DNA of 64,000 bases, from the NCBI RefSeq assembly GCF_018069625.1, contig NZ_CP072941.1, positions 9,300,001 to 9,364,000 on the forward strand, in the 5' to 3' direction. Position 1 is the first letter of the stretch. Every line of letters starts with the position of its first letter. Source of the stretch: Streptomyces yatensis (GTDB lineage Bacteria; Actinomycetota; Actinomycetes; Streptomycetales; Streptomycetaceae). The position numbers and the translations under genes were made by a program. This document shows positions 21,201 to 33,200 of this stretch, one piece after another. The notes beneath the pieces are model-generated. The model made no database searches. It had not been told where the DNA came from and saw only the letters and a program-made list of their open reading frames with translations.

Positions 21201-24200
21201 AGGTTGCGGTGGGTGGTCCTGGCGAGGGGGGCCGTCGTTCGGTGTCGGTGTTTTCGTGTCGGGAGGGTGAGTGGGTTCGGCATGCGGTGGGTGTGGTGGG
21301 GGTGGCCGAGGTTGAGGTGTCGGCTGTGGAGGTGTGGCCGCCGGTGGGTGCGGAGCGGGTGGGGGTGGAGGGGGTTTATGGGGTGTTGGCGGAGCGGGGG
21401 TATGCGTATGGGCCGGTGTTCCAGGGGTTGCGGGAGGCTTGGCGCCGGGGAGACGAGGTCTTCGTCGAGGTGGCGGTCCCTCAGGAGGCTCGGGGGGACG
21501 CGGCCCGGTGCGCGATCCATCCCGCACTGCTCGATGCCGCACTCCACGGGGTGCGATTCGGCGACTTCGTCACCGACGACGACCAGGCTTATGTGCCGTT
21601 CTCCTGGAGCGGCGTCACTTTGCACGCGGTCGGTGCGACGGTCCTGCGCGTCACCCTGACCCCGGCCGGCCGCGACGCGGTCGCCCTCCGGGCCACGGAC
21701 GTCACCGGTGCGCCCGTCCTGTCGGCACGCTCACTGGCCCTGCGACCGGTCTCCGCTCAGCAGCTGCACGACGGGCGGGGGAACGGGACCGATGCGTTGT
21801 ATCGGGTGGAGTGGGTGGATGTGGGTGTGTGTGGGGTGGGGTCGTTTATGGAGTGGGGTGAGGTGGCTTTGGGTGGGGTGGTGCCGGGGTGTGTGGTGTT
21901 GTCGGGGGTTGATGTTGTGGGTGTGTTGGAGGTTTTGCGGTTGTGGGTGGGGGATGAGCGGTTTGGGGGTTCGCGGTTGGTGGTGGTGACGCGGGGTGCG
22001 GTGTCGGTGGGTGGTGAGGGTGTGGTGGATGTGGGTGGTGGTGCGGTGTGGGGGTTGGTGCGGTCGGCGCAGTCGGAGCATCCGGGGCGGTTTGTGTTGG
22101 TGGATGTGGGTGTTGATGGGGATGTGGGTGTGGTTGCGGGTGTGGTGGGGCTGGGGGAGTCGGAGGTTGCGGTGCGTGGGGGTCGGGTGTGGGTGCCGCG
22201 GTTGGTGGGTGTGAGTGGTGGTGGTCCGGCTGGTGGTGTGGTTTCGGATGTGGGTGGTGGTGTGGCGTTGGTGACGGGTGGGACGGGGTTGTTGGGTGGT
22301 TTGGTGGCGCGGCATTTGGTGTCGGTGTATGGGGTGGGTGAGGTGGTGTTGGTGAGTCGTCGGGGTGGGGTGCTCCGGGTGTTGGGGGTTTGGTTGGGGA
22401 GTTGGAGGGGTTGGGTGCGCGGGTGCGGGTGGTGGCGTGTGATGTGGCGGATCGGGGTGCGGTGGCGGGGTTGGTGGGGTCGATTGAGGGGTTGGGGGTG
22501 GTGGTGCATGCGGCGGGTGTGGTGGATGACGGGGTGGTTGGTTCTTTGGATGGTGGGCGGTTGGTTGGGGTGTTGGGGCCGAAGGCGTTGGGGGCTTGGT
22601 ATTTGCATGAGGCGACGTGTGGGTTGGATCTGTCGGCGTTTGTGTTGTTCTCGTCGGCGGCGGGTGTGTTGGGGAATGCGGGTCAGGGGAGTTATGCGGC
22701 GGCGAATGGGTTTCTGGATGCGTTGGCTGCGCATCGGCGGGCGCAGGGGTTGCCGGGGGTGTCCATCGCGTGGGGGTTCTGGGAAGAACGCAGCGAGCAG
22801 ACCGAGCACCTGTCGGGCGACGATTTGGCGCGTTCCCACGCGGTGCCGATGCCCACCTCTCAGGCACTCGATCTGTTCGACGCGGCGCTCGCCGCCGATG
22901 AGGCGATGGTGCTGGCCGCACCGCTGAATCTCCAGGCATGGGCGGGTGTCGACAACCTGCCCGCCGTCCTGCGCGACCTGGTCCGCCCCCGAATCCGGCG
23001 CGCTGCCCAGGCGGTCGACGCCCCTGACTCGGCCTCCGCGCTCGGACACCGACTGGCCGCCGTGGACCGCGCCGAGTGGGATCAGGCCGTACTCGACCTC
23101 GTGCGCAATCACATCGCGGCGGTGCTGCGCCACGCGTCCACGGAATCGGTCGACACCGCGCGGACCTTCCAGGAGATCGGCTTCGACTCGCTGACCGCGG
23201 TGGAACTGCGCAACCGGATCAGCGCGGCCACCGGCGTACGGCTGCCCGCCACCGCCGTGTTCGACTATCCGACACCGCGTGCGCTCGCCGAGCATCTGCT
23301 GGCCGAAGTCGTCGGCGCGGACAGCGGCGCCGTCGCCACACCGGCCGGGGGCGCCCTCGTCGCCGACGATCCGATCGTGATCGTCGGAATGAGCTGCCGC
23401 TACCCCGGCGGGATCACCTCACCGGAAGCGCTGTGGGACCTGGTGCGCTCCGGCGGCGACGCGATATCGGTCCTGCCGACCGACCGCGGCTGGGACCTGG
23501 ACGGCCTGTACGATCCGGACCCGGATCGCCCCGGTACGTCGTATGCCCGCAGCGGTGGATTCGTCTACGACGCGGCCGAGTTCGACGCCGGGTTCTTCGG
23601 CATCTCGCCGCGCGAGGCCGCGGCCATGGACCCGCAGCAGCGGCTGCTCCTGGAGACATCGTGGGAGGTGTTCGAGCGCGCGGGTATCCCCGCCACCTCC
23701 GTCAAGGGCGAGCGCATCGGTGTGTTCACCGGCGTGATGCACCACGACTACCTCACCCGCCTGTCGACCACCCCGGACGGCGTCGAGGGATATCTGGGCA
23801 CGGGCGCGGCGGCCGGCGTCGCCTCGGGCCGCGTGGCCTACACCTTCGGACTCGAGGGCCCGGCGGTCACCGTGGACACGGCCTGTTCGTCGTCGCTGGT
23901 GGCACTGCACCTCGCGATACAGGCGCTGCGCCTCGGTGAGTGCTCACTCGCGCTGGCCGGTGGCGTCACGGTGATGTCCACCCCCACCGTCTTCGTGGAA
24001 TTCTCCCGTCAGCGCGGGCTCGCACCGGACGGCACCTGCAAGGCGTTCGCGGGAGCGGCGGACGGCACCGGCTTCGCAGAAGGCATCGGCATGCTGCTGG
24101 TGGAGCGGCTGTCTGATGCTGAGCGCAACGGGCACCCCATCCTGGCGGTGGTGCGGGGTTCGGCGGTGAATCAGGATGGTGCGTCGAATGGGTTGACGGC

Positions 24201-27200
24201 GCCGAATGGTCCATCGCAGCAGCGGGTGATCCGCCAGGCGCTGGCCAGCGCCGGACTCGCCGCCCAGGACGTCGATGCGGTGGAGGCGCACGGCACGGGG
24301 ACGACGCTGGGTGATCCGATCGAGGCGCAGGCCCTGCTGGCCACCTACGGTCGGGACCGGGATCCGGAGCGGCCGCTGCTGCTGGGCTCGATCAAGTCGA
24401 ATATCGGTCATACGCAGGCGGCGGCGGGTGTGGCCGGTGTGATCAAGATGGTGATGGCGCTGCGCCACGGTGTGCTGCCGCAGAGCCTCCACATCGATGA
24501 GCCGACTCCCCATGTCGACTGGTCCACCGGCGCGGTGCGGCTGCTGGGCGAGCAGACGGCGTGGCCGGAGGCCGGGCGGCCCCGGCGCGCCGGAGTGTCG
24601 TCGTTCGGCATCAGCGGAACGAACGCACACCTGATTATCGAGCAGGCGCCGACGCCGACGCACGCGGAGGCGCCCGACGATGCCGAACCAGGCGCGGCGG
24701 TCCCGTGGATCATCTCGGGCCGGGACCGGCGCGCCATTCGCGCACAGGCGGAACGACTGCGCGCACACGTGATGAGCCACCCTGACGAGAGCGTGGCGGA
24801 CATCGGTTTCTCGCTGTTCACCAGCCGCGCGATGCTGGAACATCGCGCGGTGGTGCTCGGCGGCGATCACACCGCACTGCTGGCCGGGCTGACGGCCCTG
24901 GTACAGGGCGCACCGGCACCGGGCGTGGTGGAGGCGGCGGACGCGGCCGAGCCGGGACGCTCGGTGGTGTTCGTCTTCCCGGGTCAGGGGGCGCAGTGGT
25001 CCGGGATGGCGCTGGAGCTGATGGAGTCCTCGCCGGTGTTCGCGCGACGGATGGGCGAGTGCGCGGATGCGTTGGCTCCGTTGGTGGAGTGGTCGCTGTT
25101 CGATGTGCTGGGTGATGAAGCGGCGCTGGCTCGTGTCGATGTGGTCCAGCCGGTGCTGTGGGCGGTGATGGTGTCCCTGGCGGAGTTGTGGCGTTCGTAC
25201 GGTGTGGTGCCCTCGGCGGTGGTGGGTCATTCGCAGGGCGAGATCGCGGCGGCGTGTGTGGCGGGTGGTCTGACCTTGGCAGATGGCGCCCGAGTGGTGG
25301 TGCTGCGCAGCAAGGCCCTGCTCGCCTTGTCGGGCCAGGGCGGAATGGTGTCCGTCCCGGTGCCCGCCGACCGGCTGCGGGACCGCCCCGGGCTGTCGAT
25401 CGCGGCGGTGAACGGCCCCGCGACGACGGTGGTGTCCGGTGCGGTCGAGGTGCTGGACGCGGTGCTGGCGGAGTTCCCCGAGGCCAAGCGGATTCCCGTG
25501 GACTACGCCTCCCACTCGCCCCAGATCGAAGGGATCCGCGAGGAACTGCTGAAGGTCCTCGCGTCCATCGAGCCGCGCACCGGCACGACCCCCTTCCACT
25601 CCACGGTGACCGGACGGCCCATCGACACCGCGCAACTGGACGCGGACTACTGGTATCGCAACCTGCGCGAGACCGTGCAGCTCGAGCAGGTCACCCGCGC
25701 GGCGCTGGAGGGCGGCCACCACACCTTCATCGAAATCAGCCCCCACCCGGTCCTGACCACAGGCCTGCGCGAAACGCTCGACGACGCGGGCGCGGACGGC
25801 GGACTCGTCCTGGCCTCACTGCGCCGGGACGACGGTGGCCTCGTCCGCTTCCTCAGCGCGCTGGCCGAGGCGTACGCACATGGTGTCGAGGTGAACTGGC
25901 TGCCGCTGTTCCCCGGCGCCCGCCGGGTGGACCTGCCGACGTACGCCTTCCAGCGGGAGCGCTACTGGCTGGACGCCACGCCGTCCGAGACCTCCACCGG
26001 CACGGTCGACACCGACTTCTGGGACACCGTAGAGCGTGAGGACCTCGAGTCGCTCGCCGGAGCGCTGCGCATCGACGGGCAGTCGCTGCACGAGGTGGTG
26101 CCCGCCCTGTCCCAGTGGCGGCGCGAACGCCGTGATGTCTCCACCATCGACTCATGGCGGTACAAGGTCCGCTGGAAGCCGCTCACCGCACCCGCCACGT
26201 CGCCGGCCGGCGCCTGGCTGGTCGTGGTCTCCCATGCGGAGGCCGAGCACGAGTGGGTCGCCGGGGTGACCGGTGCGCTCACCCGTCACGGTGCCGAGCC
26301 CCTCATGGTCGTTCTCGGCGAGTCCGAACTGGACCGTGCCACGCTGGCCGACCGGCTGGGCGCCGTCCTGGCCGACACCCCCCGGATCAGCGGTGTGGTG
26401 TCGCTGACCGCGTTGGACGAAAGCCCGCACCCCGCGTATCCCTCGGTCCCCCAGGGATACGCGATGACGCTGTTGCTTTCGCAGGCGCTCGGAGACGCCG
26501 GTCTGGAAGCGCCGATGTGGTGCCTCACCCAACGTGGCATCTCGCTCGGCTACGGCGACGGCGTCGGTGGCGGTGCCCAAAGCGGTGCCCAAAGCGGTGC
26601 CAATTACGATGCCCGTAGCGGTGCCACAACCGGTGGCGAAGGCGGTGGCGAAGGCGACCCGGCCGTCCGCCGGAAGCAGGCCCTGGCCTGGGGCCTCGGC
26701 AAGGTGATCGCCCTGGAACAGCCGCTGCGCTGGGGCGGTCTGATCGATCTGCCGGAGGGCGTGGACCCGCGTACCCAGGACCACCTGGCCGGTGTGCTGG
26801 CCGGCACCTCGGGCGAGGATCAGGTGGCGATCCGCCCGAGTGGGCTCTTCGGCCGGAGGCTGGCGCATGCGCCGGCCCGCGAGCGCGGCGGGTCCTGGCA
26901 ACCTCGCGGCACCGTACTGGTCACCGGCGGCACCGGAGCCTTGGGCGGCCATGTCGCCCGGTGGCTGGCCGACCGGGGCGCCGAACACGTGGTGCTGACC
27001 AGCCGCCGCGGCATGGCCGCGCCGGGCGCCGAGCGGCTGGCCGGAGAGCTGGAGGCGCTCGGCGCCCGGGTGACGGTGGCGGCGTGTGACGTCGGGGACC
27101 GGGACGCCCTGGCCGCGTTGCTGGCCGAGGTCGGACCGCTGACCGCGGTGGTGCACACCGCGGCGGTGCTCGATGACGGCACCCTGAACTCGCTCACCAC

Positions 27201-30200
27201 TGAGCAACTCCAACGAGTGCTGCGCGTCAAGACCGACGGTGCGGTGCATCTGCACGAGCTGACCCGCGACATGGACCTGTCCGCCTTCGTCCTCTTCTCC
27301 TCGCTGTCGGGCACCCTGGGCGCACCCGGACAGGGCAACTACGCACCCGGCCACGTCTTCGTGGACACGCTGGCCGAGCAGCGCCGGGCCGAGGGCCTGG
27401 TCGCCACCTCCATCGCCTGGGGTCTGTGGGCCGGCGACGGCATGGGCGAGGGCGGGGTGGGCGAGGTGGCCCGCCGCCACGGCGTACCGGAGATGGCACC
27501 CGAGATGGCGGTCGCGGCCATGGCACGCGCCGTCGAGCAGGACGACACCGTCGTCACGGTCGCCGAGATCGACTGGGACCGGCACTACGTCGCGTTCACC
27601 GCGACCCGCCCCAGCCCGCTGCTGTCCGAACTCCCCGAGGTGCGGGCGCTGATCCAGGCCGGAGTCGGTCAGGAGAGCGCCGAGCCGGGCCACGAGCGCT
27701 CGGAATTCGCGCAGCGGATCGCCGGGATGGCCGACGCCGACCGGGAGCGCGCGGTGCTGGACCTGGTCCGGCGCCATGTCGCGGTCGTACTCGGGCACAC
27801 CGGCCCGGATGCCATCGACCCCGGCCGGGCCTTCCAGGAGAGCGGCTTCGACTCGGTCACCGCGGTCGAACTGCGCAACCGGCTCAACCGGGCCACCGGC
27901 CTCCGGCTGCCGGCCACGCTGACGTACGACCAGCCCACCCCACTGGCGATGGCGGAGTACCTCCGCGGCGAACTGCTGCACGGTGGCCAGGACCGCTCGG
28001 CCCCGGCCCTCCCGGTCCAGGCGATCGGCGCGGTGGACGACGAGCCCATCGCGATCGTGGGGATGAGCTGCCGCTTCCCGGGGGACGTGATGTCTCCCGA
28101 GGATCTGTGGCGGCTGCTCGCCGACGGCGCCGACGCCATCGGCCCGTTCCCCGAGAACCGGGGCTGGGACACCGCGAACCTCTTCCATCCGGACCCCGAC
28201 CACCGGGGCACCTCCGCCACCCGAGCGGCCGCGTTCATGACCGGAGCCGGAGAGTTCGACGCCGAATTCTTCGGAATCTCCCCGCGTGAAGCGGTGGCGA
28301 TGGACCCGCAACAGCGGCTGCTGCTCGAGGTGTCGTGGGAGGCGCTGGAGCGGGCCGGCATCGACCCCACGACGCTGCGGGGCAGTGAGACCGGCGTGTT
28401 CACGGGGACGAACGGCCAGGACTACGCGGCCCTGCTGAAGGCGGACGAGACGGGCGACTTCGAGGGCCGGGTGGGCACGGGCAACTCGGCATCGGTCATG
28501 TCCGGCCGGGTCTCCTACGTCCTCGGTCTCGAAGGCCCCGCGCTGACCGTGGACACGGCGTGTTCATCGTCGCTGGTGGCCCTGCACCTGGCGGTACGGG
28601 CCCTGCGGTCCGGCGAGTGCTCGCTGGCCCTGGCGGGTGGCGCGAGCGTCATGACGACCGCCGGCATCTTCGTGGAATTCTCCCGCCAGCGCGCACTGGC
28701 GGCCGATGGACGCTGCAAGGCGTTCGCGGCGGCGGCGGACGGCACCGGTTGGGGCGAGGGTGCCGGAATGCTGGTGGTCGAGCGGCTGTCCGATGCTGAG
28801 CGCAACGGGCACCCCATCCTGGCGGTGGTGCGGGGTTCGGCGGTGAACCAGGACGGTGCGTCGAATGGGCTGACGGCGCCAAACGGTCCATCACAGCAGC
28901 GGGTGATCCGGCAGGCGCTGGCGAACGCCCGTTTGTCCACGGTGGATGTGGACGCGGTGGAGGCGCACGGTACGGGGACGACACTGGGTGATCCGATCGA
29001 GGCGCAGGCGCTGTTGGCCACCTACGGTCAGGATCGGGATCCGGAGCGGCCGGTTCTTCTGGGGTCGATCAAGTCGAACATTGGTCATACGCAGGCGGCG
29101 GCGGGTGTGGCCGGTGTGATCAAGATGGTGATGGCGATGTGCCACGGTGTGCTGCCGCAGAGCCTCCACATCGATGAGCCGACTCCCCATGTGGACTGGT
29201 CCACCGGCGCGGTGCGGCTCCTGGGCGAGCAGACGCCGTGGCCCGAGACCACACGGCCCCGCCGCGCCGGAGTGTCGGCCTTCGGCGTGAGCGGCACCAA
29301 CGCCCATGTGATTTTGGAGCAAGGCCCCGAACCGGTCGCCGAGCCCGAACTCTCGCCGGAACGCGACGGATCAAGGGTCGTGCCGTGGGTGGTGTCGGGC
29401 GCGAGCGAGTCCGGTGTCCGCGCACAAGCCGAGCGTCTCATGGCCTTTGTCGGCGACCGGCCGGAGCTGAGTCCGGTGGATGTCGGCTGGTCGCTGGCGT
29501 CGACCCGTGCCGCCCTGCCACACCGTGCCGTGGTCGTCGGCGCCGACCGCGATGGCCTCCTCCGTGAGCTGGCGGCCGTGGCCAGTGGCAGCGCCCCGAT
29601 CGGCGAGGCCCGAACGCACTCCGGAGTGGTGTTCGTCTTCCCGGGGCAGGGGTCGCAGTGGGTCGGGATGGCGCTGGAGTTGATGGAGTCCTCGCCGGTG
29701 TTCGCGCGGCGGATGGACGAGTGTGCGGATGCGTTGGCTCCGCTGGTGGAGTGGTCGCTGTCGGACGTGCTGGGCGATGAGGTGGCGCTGGGGCGGGTCG
29801 ATGTGGTGCAGCCGGTGTTGTGGGCGGTGATGGTGTCCCTGGCCGAGTTGTGGCGTTCGTTTGGTGTGGTGCCGTCGGCGGTGGTGGGTCATTCGCAGGG
29901 CGAGATCGCGGCGGCGTGTGTGGCGGGTGGTCTGTCGCTGTCGGATGGCGCGCGGGTGGTGGTGCTGCGCAGCAAGGCCCTGCTCGCCTTGTCGGGCCAG
30001 GGCGGAATGGTGTCCGTCCCGGTGCCCGCCGATCAGGTGCGGGACCGTACCGGTTTGTCGGTGGCGGCGGTGAACGGTCCGGCGTCGACGGTGGTGTCGG
30101 GGTCGGTTGAGGTGCTGGATGCGGTGCTGGTGGAGTTCCCTGAGGCCAAGCGGATTCCGGTGGATTACGCCTCGCATTCATCGCAGGTGGAGGAGATCCG

Positions 30201-33200
30201 GGAAGAGCTGGCGGAGGCTCTGGCGGGCGTCGCGCCGTGCGGTGGGCAGGTGCCGTTCTATTCGGCGGTGACCGGGCGGCTGATGGACACCGCGGAGCTG
30301 GATGCGGGGTACTGGTACCGGAATCTGCGCGAGACCGTGGAATTCCGGTCCACGATTGAGGGGCTGCTGGAGCTCGGGCACACGGTGTTCGTCGAGGCCA
30401 GTCCGCATCCGGTGCTGACCATCGGTATCCAGGACACCGCCGACGCCACCGACACCCCCATCATCACCACCGGATCGCTGCGCCGCGACGACGGCGGCCC
30501 CGCCCGCTTCCTCAGCACCGTCGGCCGGCTGTTCATCGAGGGTGTGCCGGTGGACTGGCAGCCGCTGTTCGCCGAGGCCGGGGCGCGGAGGGTCGATCTC
30601 CCGACCTATGCGTTCCAGCATGAGTGGTTCTGGCTGGATCCGGTGCGCGGCGCGACCGATGTCGGGGGCGCGGGCCTTGTCGGTCTCGATCACCCCTTGG
30701 TGAGCGCGGTGGTGCCCCTGCCCGAATCCGGCGGCTGTGTGCTGACCGGTTCGCTCTCCACCGCCACCCACCCCTGGCTGGGCGATCACGCCGTGCTGGG
30801 CAAGGTGTTGCTGCCGGGCACCGCATTCGTGGAACTGGCCGTACAAGCCGGGTTGCACGTGGACTGCCGCACGCTCGACGAGCTGACCCTGCAGGCGCCG
30901 CTCGTGCTGCCCGAGCACGGAGACGTACGAGACGTACAGATCCAGGCGGCGGTCGGCGGGCCGGACGAGAACGGTCGCCGGTCGGTCACGGTGTACTCCA
31001 GGCCGGGCGGGGACCGGGCCTGGATACGGCACGCCACCGGCAGCGTCAGCCCCGGTGGCGACACGGCCACCGTGGACCGGACGGTGTGGCCGCCGGAGGG
31101 CGCCACACGGGTCGATCTCACCGATGTCTACGCCGAGATGAGCACCCGCGGTTACGCGTACGGGCCCGTCTTCCAGGGGCTGCACACGGCATGGCGGCGC
31201 GGTGACGAGGTGTTCGCCGAGGTGGCCTTGGACGAGACGGCCGCGAGCGACGCGGGCCGCTTCGGTGTCCATCCCGCCCTGCTGGATGCCGCCCTGCACG
31301 GCGCCGGACTGGGCGCGTTCGTGACCGAACCGGGCCGGCCGCACCTTCCGTTCGCCTGGACCGGTGTCACCCTGCACGCCGTCGGTGCCACCACCTTGCG
31401 GGTCGCGCTGACACCGGCAGGGCCGAACGCCATCTCGCTCCTGGCCATGGACGGCACGGGGGCACCGGTGCTTTCGGCGGACTCTCTGGTCCTGCGCCCG
31501 GTGTCCGAGCGCGGGCTGGGCGATGGCCACAGCGATGCGCTGTTCCGGGTGGACTGGACGGAGCTCGCCCTGCCCGGCTCGCCCGACGGCCCGGATGAGG
31601 ATGACTTCCCCGTCATCGAGTCCGCGGCGCAACTGGCCGAGCTGGCGGCGGTCCAGCCCCAGGCCGGGGCGGTGGTGTTCAGGGCTTCCGCCGCTGAGGA
31701 AGGCCCGGAAGGCGTGTACGCGCTCAATAGCCGCGTCCTCGAAGTCGCGCAGGCGTGGCTGGCGGACGACCGGTTCGCGGACACCCGCCTTGTTATGGTG
31801 ACGCGGGGCGCGGTCGCGACCATGGCCGGTGAAAATCCGGAGAGCCTCGCCGCCGCCGCGGTGTGGGGCCTCATACGCACCGCGCAGACCGAGAACCCCG
31901 GCCGCTTCGTGCTCGTGGACACGGCGGCCGACGATCCGTCCGCAGGGTCCGCGCTCCCGGCATTGCTCACCACCGACGAACCACAGGTGGCCATCCGGGC
32001 CGGAAAGGCGCTGGTACCCAGGCTGGTACGGGCCACCTCGCCGGCGTTGCCGATCCCAGCGGAAACGGACACCTGGCGGCTGGAGGCCGACGGCGAGGGC
32101 ACTTTGGAGCATCTGGTCCTCGCGCCCTGCGCGGAGGTGTCCAGGCCACTGGCCGCGGGCGAGGTCCGGGTGGCCATGCACGCCGCCGGGGTCAACTTCC
32201 GTGATGTCCTCCTGGCCTTGGGGATGTACCCGGACCAGGCTGGCCTACTGGGCAGCGAAGGCGCCGGAACCGTGCTGGAGATCGGCTCCGGAGTGGCCGG
32301 AATGGCCCCCGGAGACCGGGTGATGGGCCTGTTCTCCGGGGCCTTCGGGCCGGTGGCGATCACCGATCACCGGCTGGTGGCCCCGATCCCGGCCGGCTGG
32401 TCCTTCCCGCGGGCCGCCGCCACCCCGATCGCCTTCCTCACCGCGATGTACGCGTTGGTCGACCTGGCCGATGTGCGCAGCGGCGAGTCGGTGCTGGTGC
32501 ACGCGGCAGCAGGTGGCGTCGGGATGGCGGCAGTGCAGGTGGCCCACTGGCTGGGCGCCGAGGTCTTCGCCACCGCGAGCCCGGCCAAATGGGATGCGGT
32601 GCGCGCATGCGGTGTCGCCCCGCAGCGGATCGCGTCCTCCCGCTCGACGGAGTTCGCGGAACACTTCCGCTCGGGCGCGCCGGACGGGGTGGATGTCGTA
32701 CTCAACTCGCTGACCGGCGAACTCCTCGACTGCTCACTCGGACTGCTGCGCCCCGGCGGGCGGCTGATCGAGATGGGCAGGACCGACCTCCGGGACGCCG
32801 AGGAGGTGCTGGCGCGCCACGGCGTGGCGTACCGGGCCTTTGAACTGCTCGACGCCGGCCCCGACCGGATCCACCGACTGCTCACCGAGCTGCTCTCCCT
32901 GTTCCAGCAGGGCGTGTTCACCCCGCTGCCGCTGCGGATCCAGGACGTACGTCAGGCGGATGACGCCTTCCGCCGGCTCTCCCAGGCGCGGCACATCGGC
33001 AAGCTGGCCCTCACCATTCCCCGACCGCTCTCCGGCGGCACCGTACTCATCACCGGCGGCACCGGGACGCTGGGCGGCCTGGTGGCTCGCCACCTGGTGC
33101 GCGAGCACGGAGTGACGGAGCTGGTGCTGGCCGGCCGCCGCGGCAACACCGCTCCGGACGTGGCGGAGCTGGTCGCCGAGCTGGAGGCCGCCGGGGCGCG

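Larger units (their letters stand above)
18278..23310 (+). other. Module 4: KS-AT(atypical, VASH)-DH-KR(B-type)-ACP, KR interrupted by frameshift
   Basis: KS 18278-19555, Cys 18791-18793; this KS differs from the others at several usually constant places ([16 protein letters not shown]). AT 19857-20700 has GHSQGE (Ser 20135-20137) but VASH at 20438-20449 in place of YASH or HAFH, pointing to ethylmalonyl or another unusual extender. DH 20951-21770, His 21053-21055 and DAALH present, so active. KR 21791-22900, VDD (B-type), catalytic Tyr 22693-22695 after the frameshift. ACP 23070-23310, Ser 23188-23190. Predicted product: a double bond bearing the side chain chosen by the AT. Confidence 0.82.
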
